DNA from: Acridotheres tristis
Taxonomy: Eukaryota; Chordata; Aves; Passeriformes; Sturnidae
DNA: 64,000 nt
NCBI GenBank assembly: GCA_037013685.1
Contig: CM072887.1
Location: 92,772,347-92,836,346, forward strand
Reading direction: 5' to 3'
The position numbers and the translations under genes are program-made. Below the pieces are notes generated by a model. It was not told the origin of the DNA, ran no database searches, and saw only the letters and a list, made by a program, of their open reading frames with translations. Shown piece by piece: positions 26,101-41,100 of the stretch (within the stretch, counting starts at the first letter, position 1; every line of letters begins with the position of its first letter).

Positions 26101-29100
26101 TTGAATGAAAGCACTTTGAATGAATGTTAAGGAGCCAAAAATTTGCCTCTTCTCTTCTACTGTAAAACCTCTAATGATTAAAAGATAATGACAACCAAAA
26201 AATAAACTATGATTTCTAGAAACCAGAAGTTTCTAGAACTAGGACCAGCAGTTTCTAGTAAGACTGTTATTTTTACTAAGTTTAATTGTACTATGTATCC
26301 AGTAACATATTTCCTTTGAATTATTACATGATTCTGTAACTATAAAAACACTGTGTCTATAGCAACGCTGTCAGAGAGAAAAGGTTTGTTAATATAAAAC
26401 AAACAAATCCTTTAGTCTTTATCACTCATGGCTGTACACCAACATGTCTTCAGTGTTTGTACAAGGAAGAGTATTTAAAAAACGTTTTTCTAGAGGCAGC
26501 TGCTATAATAACTGCATAGTATTAATTGGCTTTAATGCTCTAATTTTATGAAGAGAAACAATTAGCCATTATCAAAATTTTTCACCTGGTGGTGTAGGTC
26601 TAACAGCTGGTTTAGGTGGCTCTGGTCTGGATGATGGTCTAGCAGGACGGTCATTTACCTAAGGTACACAAATTTTTTAAAAACATAGCATCACATCTGG
26701 ACATAGATTGTGACTTCAGAGCCTAGAAGTATGTCAAGTTACACAATAAAATTACTCTTTTTCCACGGAACTTGTAGGAACTCAAGAAGCATACTTAACA
26801 CAAGTGACATACACATGATACTGAAATCACCATGGGTTTAACAAAGCTCAAAGTCTATCAGTAACATCAACATCTGTAAGAAAGTATTTTCTACAAACCC
26901 AGTATTACATTATAAATGTGAATGTTTGAATGGATGATAGAGAAAGTGGAAGAACTAAGAGTATCCAATCTGCAATTAGCTTGACTAAAATTACTTGATC
27001 AAACATTCCTAATCATCACCTCAGATTTGATAATGCACAATCACAAAACAAGGATATACTTTGTTATTTGGAAGACGCAAAGCAACCCAGCAACATTCTT
27101 GCCCCCAACAGCCTACCAGGGAAATACTTGAACAAATGTTCCACATGCAGTAACTGGCATGTGCTACACCTACAGTCATCCAATAGAGAATTTAAAAATG
27201 ACACATGAACATCAGCATTAACACTGTTTAAGAACAGCTCAGGAACAGGGAAAGCCTATGTGAAAAAGAAGTGCACAAACCCTTCTCTGTTCCCTTACAG
27301 ATTTTCCTGGATTATTTTTTTGCTCTTCATTTTCATACACTTCAGTGAAGGATGCCAGAATTTCATAAAGATCATCTGCTTGAGCAGGGAAAGGCACATC
27401 ACCAAGCAGGATGGCACTAGCACGAATGTCCTGCCCATAGAACCTGATATAAAAAAAAATAGAGATTGCAGATATTTGATTATTATTACATTTCAACTTT
27501 TAGATAAATTCACTTTGTGCAAATGCTCCCTATCTCCATCCCTAGCCCTGAATTTTTCCTACTGATCATTTACTGAGAAATGACAGAACTATTTCAAAGC
27601 TGTAAATTTGGAAAACTGACCACAACCCCCACTTGCCTGCACCAGTTGGGAGGAGGAGGTAGAGAAGCTGTGATTAAAGGGGAGCCCAGTAAGATGGAAG
27701 GTGTGTGTGGGGAAAAGGTGTTTCTATATCTGTTCTTATTTCTCCTTATTTTATTCTCTTATTAACTGAAAATAAATTAAACTAATTTCCCCTGGATGAG
27801 GTTAGAGGTTTTTTGACTGAAATAGCAATTGGTAAGTAATCTCACTGCCTTTGTCTTAATTTATGAGTTTGTCATCATACTTAATCTCCTCTCATCCTTT
27901 TGAGGAGGGGGAGTGAGAAAGCAACTGCGCTGGTGTGTAGTGGCTAGCTAAGGTCAACCTGCCACAGATAATTAATCCCTAAACATTTAGCATCATCTCA
28001 ATACCCATTGCAAGATATCCAAATTGAAGAAACCCCTGTCCCTCAAGAAATTCTAAACTGAACATAGCATGTTTTCACAAAAATCTCTTTTTCCAAAGTG
28101 AATGTGTCCTAGTTAATTCTGTCACTATGCATGCACTGGACCTTTTAGATATTAAGAGAGCTTACTTGCGATTTGTTTCTTTCCTTTCAATTAAACAGGT
28201 TCCTTCCAGAGATACACCTGCAAACAGTCCACGAGACTTGCAATATGTATAGACAGCAGCAGAGCTTCTCAGGGCAACATCCCCCTCTAAGTTTCTAGAA
28301 GGAAAAAGTTTTGGTTTATATTCTTCAATACAGTTTTCTAGCATGAATAGCAATCATCTTTTTCTTTTAATCCTTCATTTTATTTTTACCCTGTTTTCAG
28401 ACAGAAGCAGAAAAAATGTTGCCTCATATGAATGCTCCCCATTAGGTCTCTGAGAGACTGGACTGTTCACGGTTTATTACTCAAAACAATCAAGGAGGCT
28501 CCAGGGTGATTTGCTGAGGCCAGGTTTGCATCCTTTGAGGGGAGGTGAGTTGGGGTGTGCAGTGGGAATCACACAAGACAGAGGAGGAGGCTTCAAGCCA
28601 GGCTTTCAGGCTGCTGAGGCAAATCCTGCAAGGTGGGATGGCACCTTTTATCAATATTATGGTAATTGCTCTCTCTCACACAATTCCCAACCCTTCCCCT
28701 AGGGAAGGTCTGATGGGACATATCTGACTCCATGTACTGACTAGAGGCAGCTGTCATGTCTGAGAAGGGATCATAAACCATCAAAGACCCCCAAAGCACC
28801 CTCAGACTGATTCCTCAGGCTTTGCACCAAAGGACTGAATGTGATGCAAAGGGATGCAACAGATCAGAGCCTGTGGCAAGAGACAGTGTAAAATTTCCCA
28901 ACCAGGGGAGGTACCTGGGTATTCCCAAATAGCCTGAACATATCCATTGAACATACATCCATGGAACCCTCACCATAGGGAAGACCAGAAGAAGAGGATC
29001 AACAGGACACTGTTTGGATCCACAGAGAGGTGATATTTTCTACTCAGTCTGTCTTTCTGTCACTCTTTCTCTCCTCTCTTCCTCTTTTTTCTATTTCTTT

Positions 29101-32100
29101 CTCTCTCCCTCCCCCACTCACATTTACTGTTAAATAAAATCCATACTATTGACTTCAGCATAGGGTCTCACTTGCATCTAATTCGGGCAGAGGCATCTCT
29201 GTAATAATTTTAATAACTGGATCTTAACAGCTTCCTCTGAAAACTATTAAGCCACACTTTAATCAAATTTTAAAATGATCTGATTATGTTTGGACTGGTG
29301 ACTGAAACTCTATTCAATATTTCCAAATCCTCCTAGACTTTATGCTCAGCACAAACACTTCAAGGAAGGCCACACTGAACTTTAACAGATTTGGAAGATT
29401 ACAGTATTTGTCCTTCACAGGATCACATAATATTTTAGGTTTAAAGACAGCAGTCTCAAAATGGATACATCAAATTGAAAGAAGGCTGCTCTGGACTTTG
29501 TCCAGCCAGGTTTTGAAGAATTCTAAGGATATAATTCCACAGACACTCTGAGCAACCTGTACCAGCACTCAATTTTATTAATGTCAAATTTCTTTTTCTC
29601 ATATCCAGTCAGAACCTTACTTGTTTCGATATATGACTACTACCTCTCATTGCCTTTCCATGCACTCCTGTAAAGAACTGAGGTCTGTCTTTTTGGTGAT
29701 GCCGTTGGGAATGCAGCCTCAAAGGTCTTCTCTCATGCAGGTTCAATAAGCTGAGCTCTCCCAGCCTCGTCGTTCACATGCTGCATTTCCCTGGCCATTT
29801 AGATAGTGGTTCACTGCACACACAGCTTTATAAACAACTTTCTGCAGGGCTAAAACTCAGCAAAATATTCTAGGCACAGTCTAGGAAATGTCAAGTAAAG
29901 GGGAAAAATCACTTCCCATATCTACTGGCTACAGTCCTGTTGATGCAACCCCCTACACTGTTCACTGCCTTTTCTGTCAGGAACCAACTGCTGGCTTAGC
30001 CCCAGTGCCCACCAGATTCCCAGCACCTTCTCTATAGGGAAGCTGCTCAGCCTGACAGGGGGTTCATCCAGCTAGGAGTGCAGAACTTTGCACTTGTCCT
30101 CGTTTAATTTCATGGGGTTTCATGCTGGGTCTTTCCTCTACAGTCTCTAGGTCCATTGCTCTGAATGGTGGCCTTACCTTGAAGTGCATTGGCTGCAGCT
30201 CCTGGTTTGGAGTCATCCATAAACTTAAAGAGGATATTTTGCAACTGTTCCTCTAGGTCACTGATAAAAATACCAAGCAGGAGAGGTCCTAGAAGAGTCT
30301 CCCGAGGAATTCTAAAGAAATCTGGCTTCAGACTTCAACATGAACCATTTACCACTGCTCTTCTAACCTGATGATCTCATTCTTCAGCTGTTTGCTCATC
30401 TCCCCACCCTGACACTGATGTCCCAGCTTGGACACAGAGATGTTGCAGGACAGTGTACTAAGTGACTTGTAGGGTAGATGATATTCACTGCCCTTCCCTG
30501 ATCCATGGATCGCTCTCTCTCTTCTGTGCAATAAGTGTCATCCTTTTATTTTGTTAGCAAATATTAAAAACCAGCAGTAAAAACTCATTTCTAAGTAAAA
30601 TTATTCAGTGATTATTTCACCTCATCCTTCAAAGTAAACAGGCTTAACCATCTAAAGGTTTAAAAGAAATCATTTGGTGTAGTTTTTATTTAATGTTGGG
30701 CAGATCTGTGGTGACAGAAAGCACAGACTCATATATTACTATATACCATAGTTCTATCAGGCACAGAAGCATCTGCGCTCTTCATTGAGCCTAGCCAAGC
30801 AGTCTCCTGCAAAAAGAGAGCAAATCTCAGAACAGTTTGCTTCTACCAATAAATTACTTAATCAGGAAAGAAGAAAAAAAAAATTGGCAAGAACAATATG
30901 GTCCAGTCAGCATAACCTGTTGCCCAGGTTGTTCTGTAACATATAAAAAAAAGGTCACACCAATGTGGCTTTTAAAAATTATCTTCCATGTATGCTTTAT
31001 TAGTAAAACATATTACCTACCTCCCCAGAGGTCCAATTGCCACAGTAAGATTTCCTCCAAGTGTAAGATTCCCTCCTTTGGCAAAAGCTTCTACTGCTCT
31101 TTCATGATTCAGTATTATCACTAAGTCTGAGACCTATAAAATATCAAATAAAAGTACTACACTTTTTAAGAAGAACAACACAGGAGATGATTTTCCTTTC
31201 TTGTAAAGGATTATTTGAAACAGCTTTCATGACAAAGTTGATTCTTTTTCTGCAAGGTATCTTGAATGAAAAATCCTGTCAACTATTTTTTTAATCAAAT
31301 TTGACTGATTTTTTTTCAAAGTGCTGATAAGGTCAGTATGTGATAAACAACAGCTATAAAAGAAACTCTGTGTTAATTCAAAATTCCTAATTGATAATTT
31401 CTTATTTTCTATGGCTTATACAAACAATTATGAAGGCACATTTTCAGATGTGAATCCTTCAATAATTAAAGTAATAAAGGGAAGATAGAACTTACTGAAC
31501 AAAAATTCCTGTACAAAGTATAAAAAGCAAAGAGAATACGGGTTCTATTGTTAAAACTTTATTTTCATAACAGAAGTTTTATATATCTGTGTGTGTGTAT
31601 ATGAATTATTAATTAAGCTTTAAAGATTTGAATATGAGATGTAGTCAGTTGTTTCAAGAACCTATCAAACCTAATAATTGAAGAAATAGCAATATACCCA
31701 AGGACTTTCACCTGATCTTTCATCTGATGGACTTGACTGAAAGCCAGGTTCAGAAAAAAACTTTCAACTTACCCCAAAATCCAAACAGTGACAGCAGGGA
31801 ACACAAGAGGAAATACCAGATTATTTGCAAAACAAGGCTGCCTAGAAGTATTACATACAGCATAAGAGAGGTCTTTGTTATTAGCCCCCTGGTAACCTCC
31901 ACCCCATTCCAAACAAAAGATGGCGACAGGAGCAGTTTGTGAATCATCCAGCCATGGAGGGAGAATGCCTTTCAGGATACTGCTTCCTCCTCTTACCCAT
32001 TAAGAGTATGAATCCATTGTTAAAAATAAGCAAATCCATAGTGAGAAAGTCTTCAAGGAAAGAATTTATATGAATTTTAAAACCGGTCTTTAATTTGAAG

Positions 32101-35100
32101 TACCAAGTCACTGTGACTTCTGAAGCGTGATCTCCTTCTTGTTTGTTAAAAACATCCATAAGTATCATTACAACTATGTCAACTATAATCTCTCCTATAG
32201 GAATAAATTTCACCTAGTTTCTTAAACATCTAAGTTCATATAGGACTAGAAAAATGCTGAAATGAGACTTTGGGTTCCTAAGTCACTCAGGTACTTCTGA
32301 ATAACTTCTATAACTTCTATACGTCTATATTTTCTAGAAGAAATAAGAAAGATTGTGTTATAATAATGGCAGTAAGGAAACAGCATTTTTTAAGCTGACT
32401 TAAATTTCGAATGAAGGGCAAAGTATTACTCAGAGAAAAATCCCTCTCACAAATAGCTTCTGTATTGAAATTATTTGATTCAGTATCAATAGTAAATGTC
32501 TACGTTATCTAAAATATCAGGTGGGGATGATGCAAAGAAAATTTTCATACATTAATCAAAACACATGAAGAGGCTTAAAAGAAAAGAAAAAGCCAAACAA
32601 ACCCCACAACAAGACAAGGTCTAGGGCTCGAGATGAACACTTTAAAATGCATTCAGATCCTGTAGTAATGAGAACCAATGAAAATCCCTTATAAAAATTA
32701 ATGATTTTGTATTCACATCATCCTTTAAAAAGTGCATGCAATAATGCCCGAGATCACACAGTGAACAAATGAGGAGAGAAGAAAATATCGATTTGTTGCT
32801 TAATATGTGAGTGCTGGCTGACTGGCTGCCAGGACAGGGATAGCTGGCTAGCTGTAGATGTACCGGGGGCTGGCATGGATCACCCAGATCCATGGATTCT
32901 TCTGAAGAGCAGAATGCCCATTGCAAGAGATCATATTGGCAGCATACTGTTATTCTGATTTTCTTTAGGAATCAGCAGAACAGAAGCTAAACAAAGAGAA
33001 GGGAAAGTCTGAAGGCTAGGGTGGGGAAGCAGAGGAAAGATGAAAACATACAAGTGTTAAGGAGCTGTGAGGAAGAAGAAGTGGAAAGCAGAGGCAGAGC
33101 GCTGCCAGGGCTCAGCTCATCAGGGTTTCTCTGAATATTGGGAGTCCTTTACTTAAGCATTTCTGCTGGCTGGAATTGGATCCTTTTCTGTAGTATTCCT
33201 TCAGAAGAGGCATCATCAGTTTTGGTGCTTTCAAACTGAAGGGTTATGTCAGTAACCACAAGTGTGAGTGGCAAATGTGGGAGGTACAGTAACATTAAGT
33301 GGAGTCCATTTTACTCCAACTTCAGTTCTTTACACTGTTTCTTGCCAGATGGAGTCCCCGTGCCCTTATAGGATGCTTTTTCAATTAACTTCAATAGTTT
33401 TATATGGGAACTCTGACAGGAAGCTCTAAGTGAAAAATTCAGTCTGCTAGAAGTGAGAAATCAAGGAAATTAGTGTCATGTCACTTTTTTTCATCTAAAT
33501 GTCTTTAATAATTTAATTGATGGGATTAAATATCACTCTTTTGTTTGGATAAATGGATTTCATAATAGTATTTTGTACATAAAAGTAGATTCTACTATCT
33601 CACTAACATTTAGAACTTTTTCAATGTATTTTAATTTCTTGCAAAAAAAGTTACCAACGAGCATTTCAAATGCAAAACCATACCTCAATTCCAATTTCAA
33701 ATCCACCACCAAGACCAGCAATTCCTATTGCAGAGGGAGCAGACCAGGCTGTCATGTGAAAGAAGATACATTTTTATCATATATTACAAGAAATAATTTT
33801 ATTTTTACAGTTAAAAAACAAATTCTCTATTTAAAACTATGTTCAAAACCACTACAATAGAATCATAACTATAATGCTTCATCCTGTAAGAAAGGATTCA
33901 AGAAATACAAACCTTCACAATCAAAACAATTCCTTGTTACAAATTATTTATCATATACTTCTTAATAATCAGATATAACCAATTTTTCTAATGAATTTTA
34001 CAGTAGGTACTTTCATATTTCATCCTTTTCCACAAAGATACTGAAAGCATTTCCATTTGGTCAAACAAAGGTACAAAGATTTGAAAACAGCTTTCACACC
34101 AAACATTGTCACCTGTCACCTACTTGCCTGACTCATCACACATCTCCTGTTTTATGCTGTAAAAAGAATAATGAATAAATATATTTTTTATATCTTTTAA
34201 TTCTCTCATGAAGGACAAAATATTCACTTACCTCCATTAGGAAGACGAGCTAATACAATTCCACTTCCACCTCGAGCAGTCACCAAAAATCCAGCTTTGA
34301 TAACAGACAAAACTGCAAGGCCTTTGGCTTTAGCTATTACATGAGCTGAAACAGCAAAATCATTTACTCAAGACATTGCAAGAGAAGTTCTAAGAGAAGG
34401 GGAAAACAAAACATTCAACAAATATGAACCCAAGAGTCAAATAATTAAAGCAAAAGCTTAAAGAAAACTGCAAAAAAAGTTGAGCTGATAATGACACTTC
34501 CACCACAGAGAACCACAAACCTAGCTACAGGTCAAATTAGCTTGGAACAATCTATACACTGCCACAACTGCTTCGTGTGTCCTGATTAGCTTGTATAGAA
34601 TTAATTTATTTAGTGGCACACACTGTGTGAGTACCCTTGGCAAGATAAACAGAAAACAGGCAGTGAATAGCTTACAACCATGTCTCCACAAATTTTTGGA
34701 GGAGTCTAAATTTCAATCACAGCAACACAGAGCAGCCTAACATGTTTGTATCATTAGACAGTGTTTGTGGCAAATACTGATGTGTTATCATCCTGAAAAT
34801 CTTATTGCAGACCTTCCAGAACATAATAGTTAAGGATTCAAAACCACAACCAGCAACACCAGGTGGAGAAAGACACTGGGGGAAACACAGAGCAACAACT
34901 GCAAAAATAAAGAAGCAAATAAGAGTCCTGAACCAGCATCAAAAGGAAAATCACCCTGATTTCTTTACTTCAACTTATTTCCATCTAGCTAATTCTAATC
35001 AACAGATATTCAAGAGCTAGAGCTACTATTCCAGGCTCTCTCTGAAGAACAGACATTTACAGGGTTGAGCTTGAGAAAGTCCGTCCATCCACGGGGGAAG

Positions 35101-38100
35101 CCTTCCAGTGCAGCTACCTTGTAACAGTAAACATTCAAAAGATCTCTCACAGTAAGTAACATCTACCAAGAATACAGCAAACTGAAACCCTTTACTTCCA
35201 AAATATTTTCAAAGAAGTTATGGCACCTGAAATTTTCATTCATCTCTAAGTTGTGGTCAGTGGAAACAGGGAATTGGTAAAGACAGCATGACTGCAACAC
35301 AGGGAGCACTGAAGGTTTTAGCTGAATCAAAGTGTTTTATTTACTCACGTGGTATGATTTTATCTGGTCCATTTCTGGAAGTTATTTCTGTAAATTCTCG
35401 TAGAATTTTAGCTGCCTTTTTAGCTTCTGACTTCAGGTTGGAAGGTATAGGGTTGTTCACTGTAAAGCATGAAAGAAATAAATTATGGTCAGTTTAGCAT
35501 ATCTCATATGAAACAAACTATCATTTGTATGGGAAAAGTGGTTATTTACAAATAAAGAGTAAATAAAATAAACACACGTGAATATAAGAAGTTATCTTCT
35601 GTATCAGATCCACATTTTGTTTCTGACAGTTTTAACTGAAGACACCACTTAATAAAATACACAAGCCTGATTCTTTTATGCAATCTCTTTCTCTTGCATG
35701 TGTTCAGAATCCACACTGGTAACAGCAAGGGTGTTTGACACACATCCTTAGTTGTTCTTGTCACTTTATTTATCGGTTTATTGCATACAAATTTGTCTAG
35801 TGCTTTTTCAAATCTGCTAATATTCTGCCAGCAGAATTCCTGCACCAGCAGCAGTTCACCTCCTACTTAAAGAAGCATGTGCTCTATTTTAAATTAATCT
35901 GCTAGTTACAGTGAATGCCTGCTAGCTCAAGTCTCACAAGTTCTGGTGAATACCTAACGAATTCAACTTACCGACTACCTTAATGCTTTTACAAACAGAC
36001 AAAGCCCCCAGCCTCCTACACTCTTTCAGGAGTCTCAGCCTTCTTAATCTCTCCTCAGGGTAGTTGCTCCATCACTGACCACTCTAATTGCTCTTCTCTA
36101 CACCACCATCAACTCTGCTGTCCTTCAAACAGCAGAGCAACTGGCAACTACTGACTCTTGAATGCTAAACGTTTTGCATCTTTTCAGGATACTTCTTTTA
36201 CAGAGCTAAACATGTGGCATGTTCTGAAAGTGAACAAAATTCTGTTTCAGATCAAGAAATTTCCTTTAGAGATCTACTTCCTGTTGAAAGTCTTATCAAT
36301 ATTTTCTTTCCGATGTGATCGAACATAATTCCCTCATGTATTTTAACTGAGGAAAAAGCACAGATTAGAGATGTTACGTTTACTTTACACAGCTGCAGAG
36401 TACAGTAGCAAACACACAAAATCTTGAAATCTATGCTCCAAACAAGGGAGGATAAGATCATAAAGTCTACAGACATGCTTATTCTGATTTGATCCACCAG
36501 ATCTGCTGTCACCAGTCAACAACTAGATAGAACCAAGTATTATAAATTGTTAGTATTCTGCAACATTATAAATACCATTTTGTGTATGAATAGTAATGTT
36601 TCACCTGTAGATTTGCAAAAAGAAGCCTTAGTGCAGTTAAAGAGATAGGAGTTTCATCTTGATTGTTACATCTACTAAAATCCCTCAGAGCTACTTAAAT
36701 TATTCTTGTTTTCCTGTCTGTACATAACAACACCCACTGTTTCCAAAGTTATCAGAACCAAACCGTCCAGCTAACACATAAATATATTGCCAGACCAAAA
36801 ATGCATCTAATCTCACGGCACATCTCTGAAAAAAACTAGTGACAGTATTTCCATAAAATTCTATTCCTAAATTCACAAACATATAAAAAAGATTCTGCAT
36901 AGAGAAACAATATTCAGTCAGAAGTGAACTATTTTGTTAACTGGCATTTCCTGAACATCCATTCACCTCTTCACTCTGGGCAACATTCCCACCCAAAACC
37001 AGTAAAGTGAGGATTAAATACATTTTGAGGTTACATCCATGAAGCTTAGAGAGAAATTCAGCTCAGACCAAGTGGAGCACATAGCAGCAAGTCAGCCAGA
37101 TTTCTGTCCAGGCTCCATTGACTAAAATATGATACCCTCCATTTTACAAAGAGAATATTCCTCTAGTATGTTCTCTGGGCAAGAAGGAAGATTCCAAGAA
37201 GGAGAGAGATTTTGACAGCTGAATGTCTGGATTAGTGTTGCCTGAGAGAGCTTGCCACAACATTTGGCTTTGGTGAAGATGCAGCAGGTACAACCTTGGA
37301 GAGTTTGAAGTAACATCAGTCATCAGAAGGCTGTGCAGAAATATCAGCCTCTCTGGGAACAAAAGGAAATGTACAGAATGCAACAGACTCTAAACCACGC
37401 TGCAGTTATCAGATTAGAAATATTAATTCTATCTCCTAATAATCCCTTCTCTTTTCAGAAAATTAAGATGATAGTCAAGACCCCGTGTGTGAGAGGACAG
37501 GCTAAGGTGAAGCTCTAAGAGCTCAGGATATTCTGAAAAGTTCTTAGCATGTGAATTTTCTGTGACTGTTACAGTACTAAAATTGTCAAACCGCTTGCAG
37601 GAGTTTTGAACATTCATTTCTTCTGTGGTTGGAAGGCTTCCCCAGACTGGAACCAGGCTACATGGCAAGAGGAGAGGCCAGTGTAGCTCAAATAAAACAT
37701 GAACTCATAATTGCTTTTGGTAGATTAACAAACTGGGGTGGAGCATATGTCTCCATTACTTCTGTCGTTTGTACTTCACACTGCATTTTCAAGGTTAGAG
37801 GACAAATATGACCAGCATGTTGCAAGAGGAAAACAAAATCTCTGCTTTTTGATATCCCTGTGGAGATAAACTGAAGCAGTCCCAAAAAGCATATTGCAAC
37901 ACCATTCTTCTGAAGGGGCACAAAGAATAAACCTAGCATATTATAATTTGTAACTAACAATTAACATTGTAATATGCAGTGCATGTCCATTTGCAAAATC
38001 AGGTGAACACTTCTATATGTAGGTTTTCACTTAAGATACTTTTCAGGTCTAGAGGTCTCGAGTTTAGGAAGGTTCACCTACCTAGTCTACTCAAAATATA

Positions 38101-41100
38101 CGTTTCATGTTACTTAATTTTTCTCATGGTTCAGTAAGATTAAACTGTGGTAAAATGGACAGTTACATGCCTGACCATGCAGGACTTTTAGCAAAGTGAT
38201 CAAGACAATGAAAATAAGACCAGTACACTGGAGACAAAAAAAACCCCAAACAAACCAAACACTGGGGATATGAAAACACTAGGGAGTTAAAAAACATTAC
38301 TGAACAAAAGTAAGCATTATCCAGCTTCTAGATTAGAGAAATAAAATAAACTTCAGTGCTCTTCTCAAACTCTTCTTCCTTGTTTACCCACACATTCCTA
38401 CCTCTCCTTTCCTTCTCTTTGCCTAATCTCAGAATTTGGAGAAACATCTCCAATTATTCTTCCTACTCCTAAAAAGTTTTAAAAACAAGCAGCTCATATT
38501 TCATACAGATTATAAAATAAATCCCTTAGCTAAATCCATTGAGAAAGTGAGGTGTTTTCAGACCTGAAAGTCTGCAAACAGGAAGAACAGAGTGTGGGGA
38601 AAACATTAAGTTTTTGTAAGAATTTTCAGATTTCAGATTCAAAATTGTTTCAGAAAGATTTGATGGTTACCAGAAAACACTGTGGACATGCCACTGTGCA
38701 CGTAGGAGCTACTATTTAATTGAAGACAATTCAAAGCTGAACATCAGGAGTCAGCAAAAGTAATACCGTTACTACTTCACTGTTCCTTCACCTTTCAGTA
38801 CGTAATTGGTTGCTCAGAGCAACCTGCTCTAGTCAAAGGTGTCCCTGCCTACTGCAGGAGAGGTTGGATTAGATGTCCTTTTCCCTTACAGCCCAAACAT
38901 TTCTATGACTTTCCTGCACTGATTCAAAAAACTGTATTCTAAAACAAATTTTGCACAGAAAAATAGCATTAGTTAAGCAAATCAAAAATTAGGTATTTCC
39001 ACTGCAACCTTTCTAAAAGGTGTTGTTTGTTTTTTTTTTTTTTTTTGGCGTCACATAGTGGGGGGTACCTTTATCACCAAGGAATGGAGAAACTGGAGAG
39101 ACGTTCATCCAGCTGTACACTACAACAGTAAGCACAGAAAAGCTTAAGTTCCCATCCTCAAACCAACAACAGAAACTTCACCTTCTCCTTATATCACTTG
39201 TTTCCTGTATCATTATTTCTTCTGCATTTCTTAGATAGTTAAAGGAATTCACTCCTCCATTATCTCTTACTTTTTCCCTTCCTGTCACAGACTGAAGTAA
39301 CGCAGGATTAATCCTCTGGACTAAGACACAGCAGGTGGATTTGATAACAGCATTCTGCACTCTGCAGTTACTTTGCACGTGGCTAGACTTGTGCACTTTC
39401 AGAAGCTATGAAATGGGTCATATTTCTAAAGCACAATAAAAGTACAGAGAGGAGAAAAGGGAAGAAAGAAAGAAAGAGGTTGAACTGCTACCAACTGAAG
39501 AGCTCAAAGCTACACATTGCAGAGAAGGGCTGCAAGTAAGATTTTAATTTAGACAGTAGCAGGTATGAAAATTTAATTTGCATTAACATTAATTGGCAAG
39601 CAAACATGGCACAGAGAGGTTTTAACAATGGGCAGGATGAATAAGCCACCTGATTAAACACTTCCATGCTGAAAACCAACCCAGTTACTCAAAGTGGTAA
39701 CCATAGCGGCTCACTTTGAGTTCCTTGTTTACTTCCATAACCTCGTGTAGATACTAAGGAACTGGCGGGATGCCTGCAGGAGTCTTGAAGAACTGATGAA
39801 TTGTTTTAAAAAAAACCCCAAACAAATCCACACCCTGACCTCAATTATGTATAATATGAAGCCTGATAAAGCCTGGTTGGATTCCCAGTTTGGTGAATAT
39901 TAGAACCACAGCAGAAGAAATAGTATTTTTATTACTGAGGGAAGGGGGAAGCTTGGCTCTCCCACTTGGGTTATGCCACACTCAGGATTTTGACAGAGTT
40001 CAGAATTATATAAGGACAGAGTCAACAACACTAAAAAAGCGAAGTTTAATGGTTTGATATATAGTGTATATATAGTATGGCTGAGGCCCGACTCTTACCA
40101 TTTAATTTTAGATCAATCAATTTCATAAAACTTTATCCAAGGGCAAAGAAAAATATTGTTTTTTTAGTAAAAAAAACCCTAGTAAATAAAAAATAGTATA
40201 AATATGTCAGACAATTTGAAGCTATTCACTTAAAAAAAAAAAAAGACATCAAGGTTTGCACTACAAAATACTGGCGTCTGTTGCAAAATACAACAGAAAT
40301 AAAATAAATATTATAGTGAAGGCAGAGGAGTAAATTCTTGTTTCTATTTATTTTAATCACTCTATAAACAGAGCAAATTGTAAGTGAGATTTCTGTGACC
40401 TCAAAAATTATTTCAACTTCTGTTCATCTATCAAATTATCCTCGTTTCCCTCAAGCTTGCCTTAGGATTTGGATTGCAAAATTAGTTCCTTAGAAACTCA
40501 TTTAATATCTATTGAAAAAATCATATAGACATATCTGCTTTTTAACAAAAATACTGTATGAAATATTTAGACATAAGCAGAATTTCCGTGTTCAGTTTAC
40601 CCCATCAATAACATACGTAATAACCCTGTAGCACTGTCTTCACTATTAGCTTTTAAGTATGCATATCTAATTGTCTGGTTTGTATTCAAGCACTGCTCAG
40701 GAAAGAGGTAACCAGGAGCAATAAGACAATAATATCTATCAGGAGGATACACTGACTGATGGATTTGGAATGCCGTGACCAGCGAATGCTCAGCTGGGAG
40801 CAAGCTTCATTTGCACTCCTGCTTGTTGTTGAAAGGAGAAGATATTGAGCATATGTGAGTCAGCAACACAAACCCCATGGGGGAATATCACACCAAAATT
40901 GATTAACTGCTTAATTTGTAAGCTGATGAGGCAAGTGCGTCAGCCTCTAATTTACATTCTGACTAACAGTAATAATTTGCTGGCTGAACATTTGGTGAAA
41001 TTATCTGAGCAAGGTGCATTAAAGAATAAATAAAGCCTTTTTACTTAAAAGCTATAACTAATTCTGATACAATCAAAATTATGCTGAATATGAACAGATG

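Noticed and set aside
35995..36130. Possible very old CR1 patch in SH3YL1 intron 1
   Set aside because: A few words resemble the CR1 3' UTR (CAGCCTTCTTAATCTCTCCT), but the match is too weak to call by eye.
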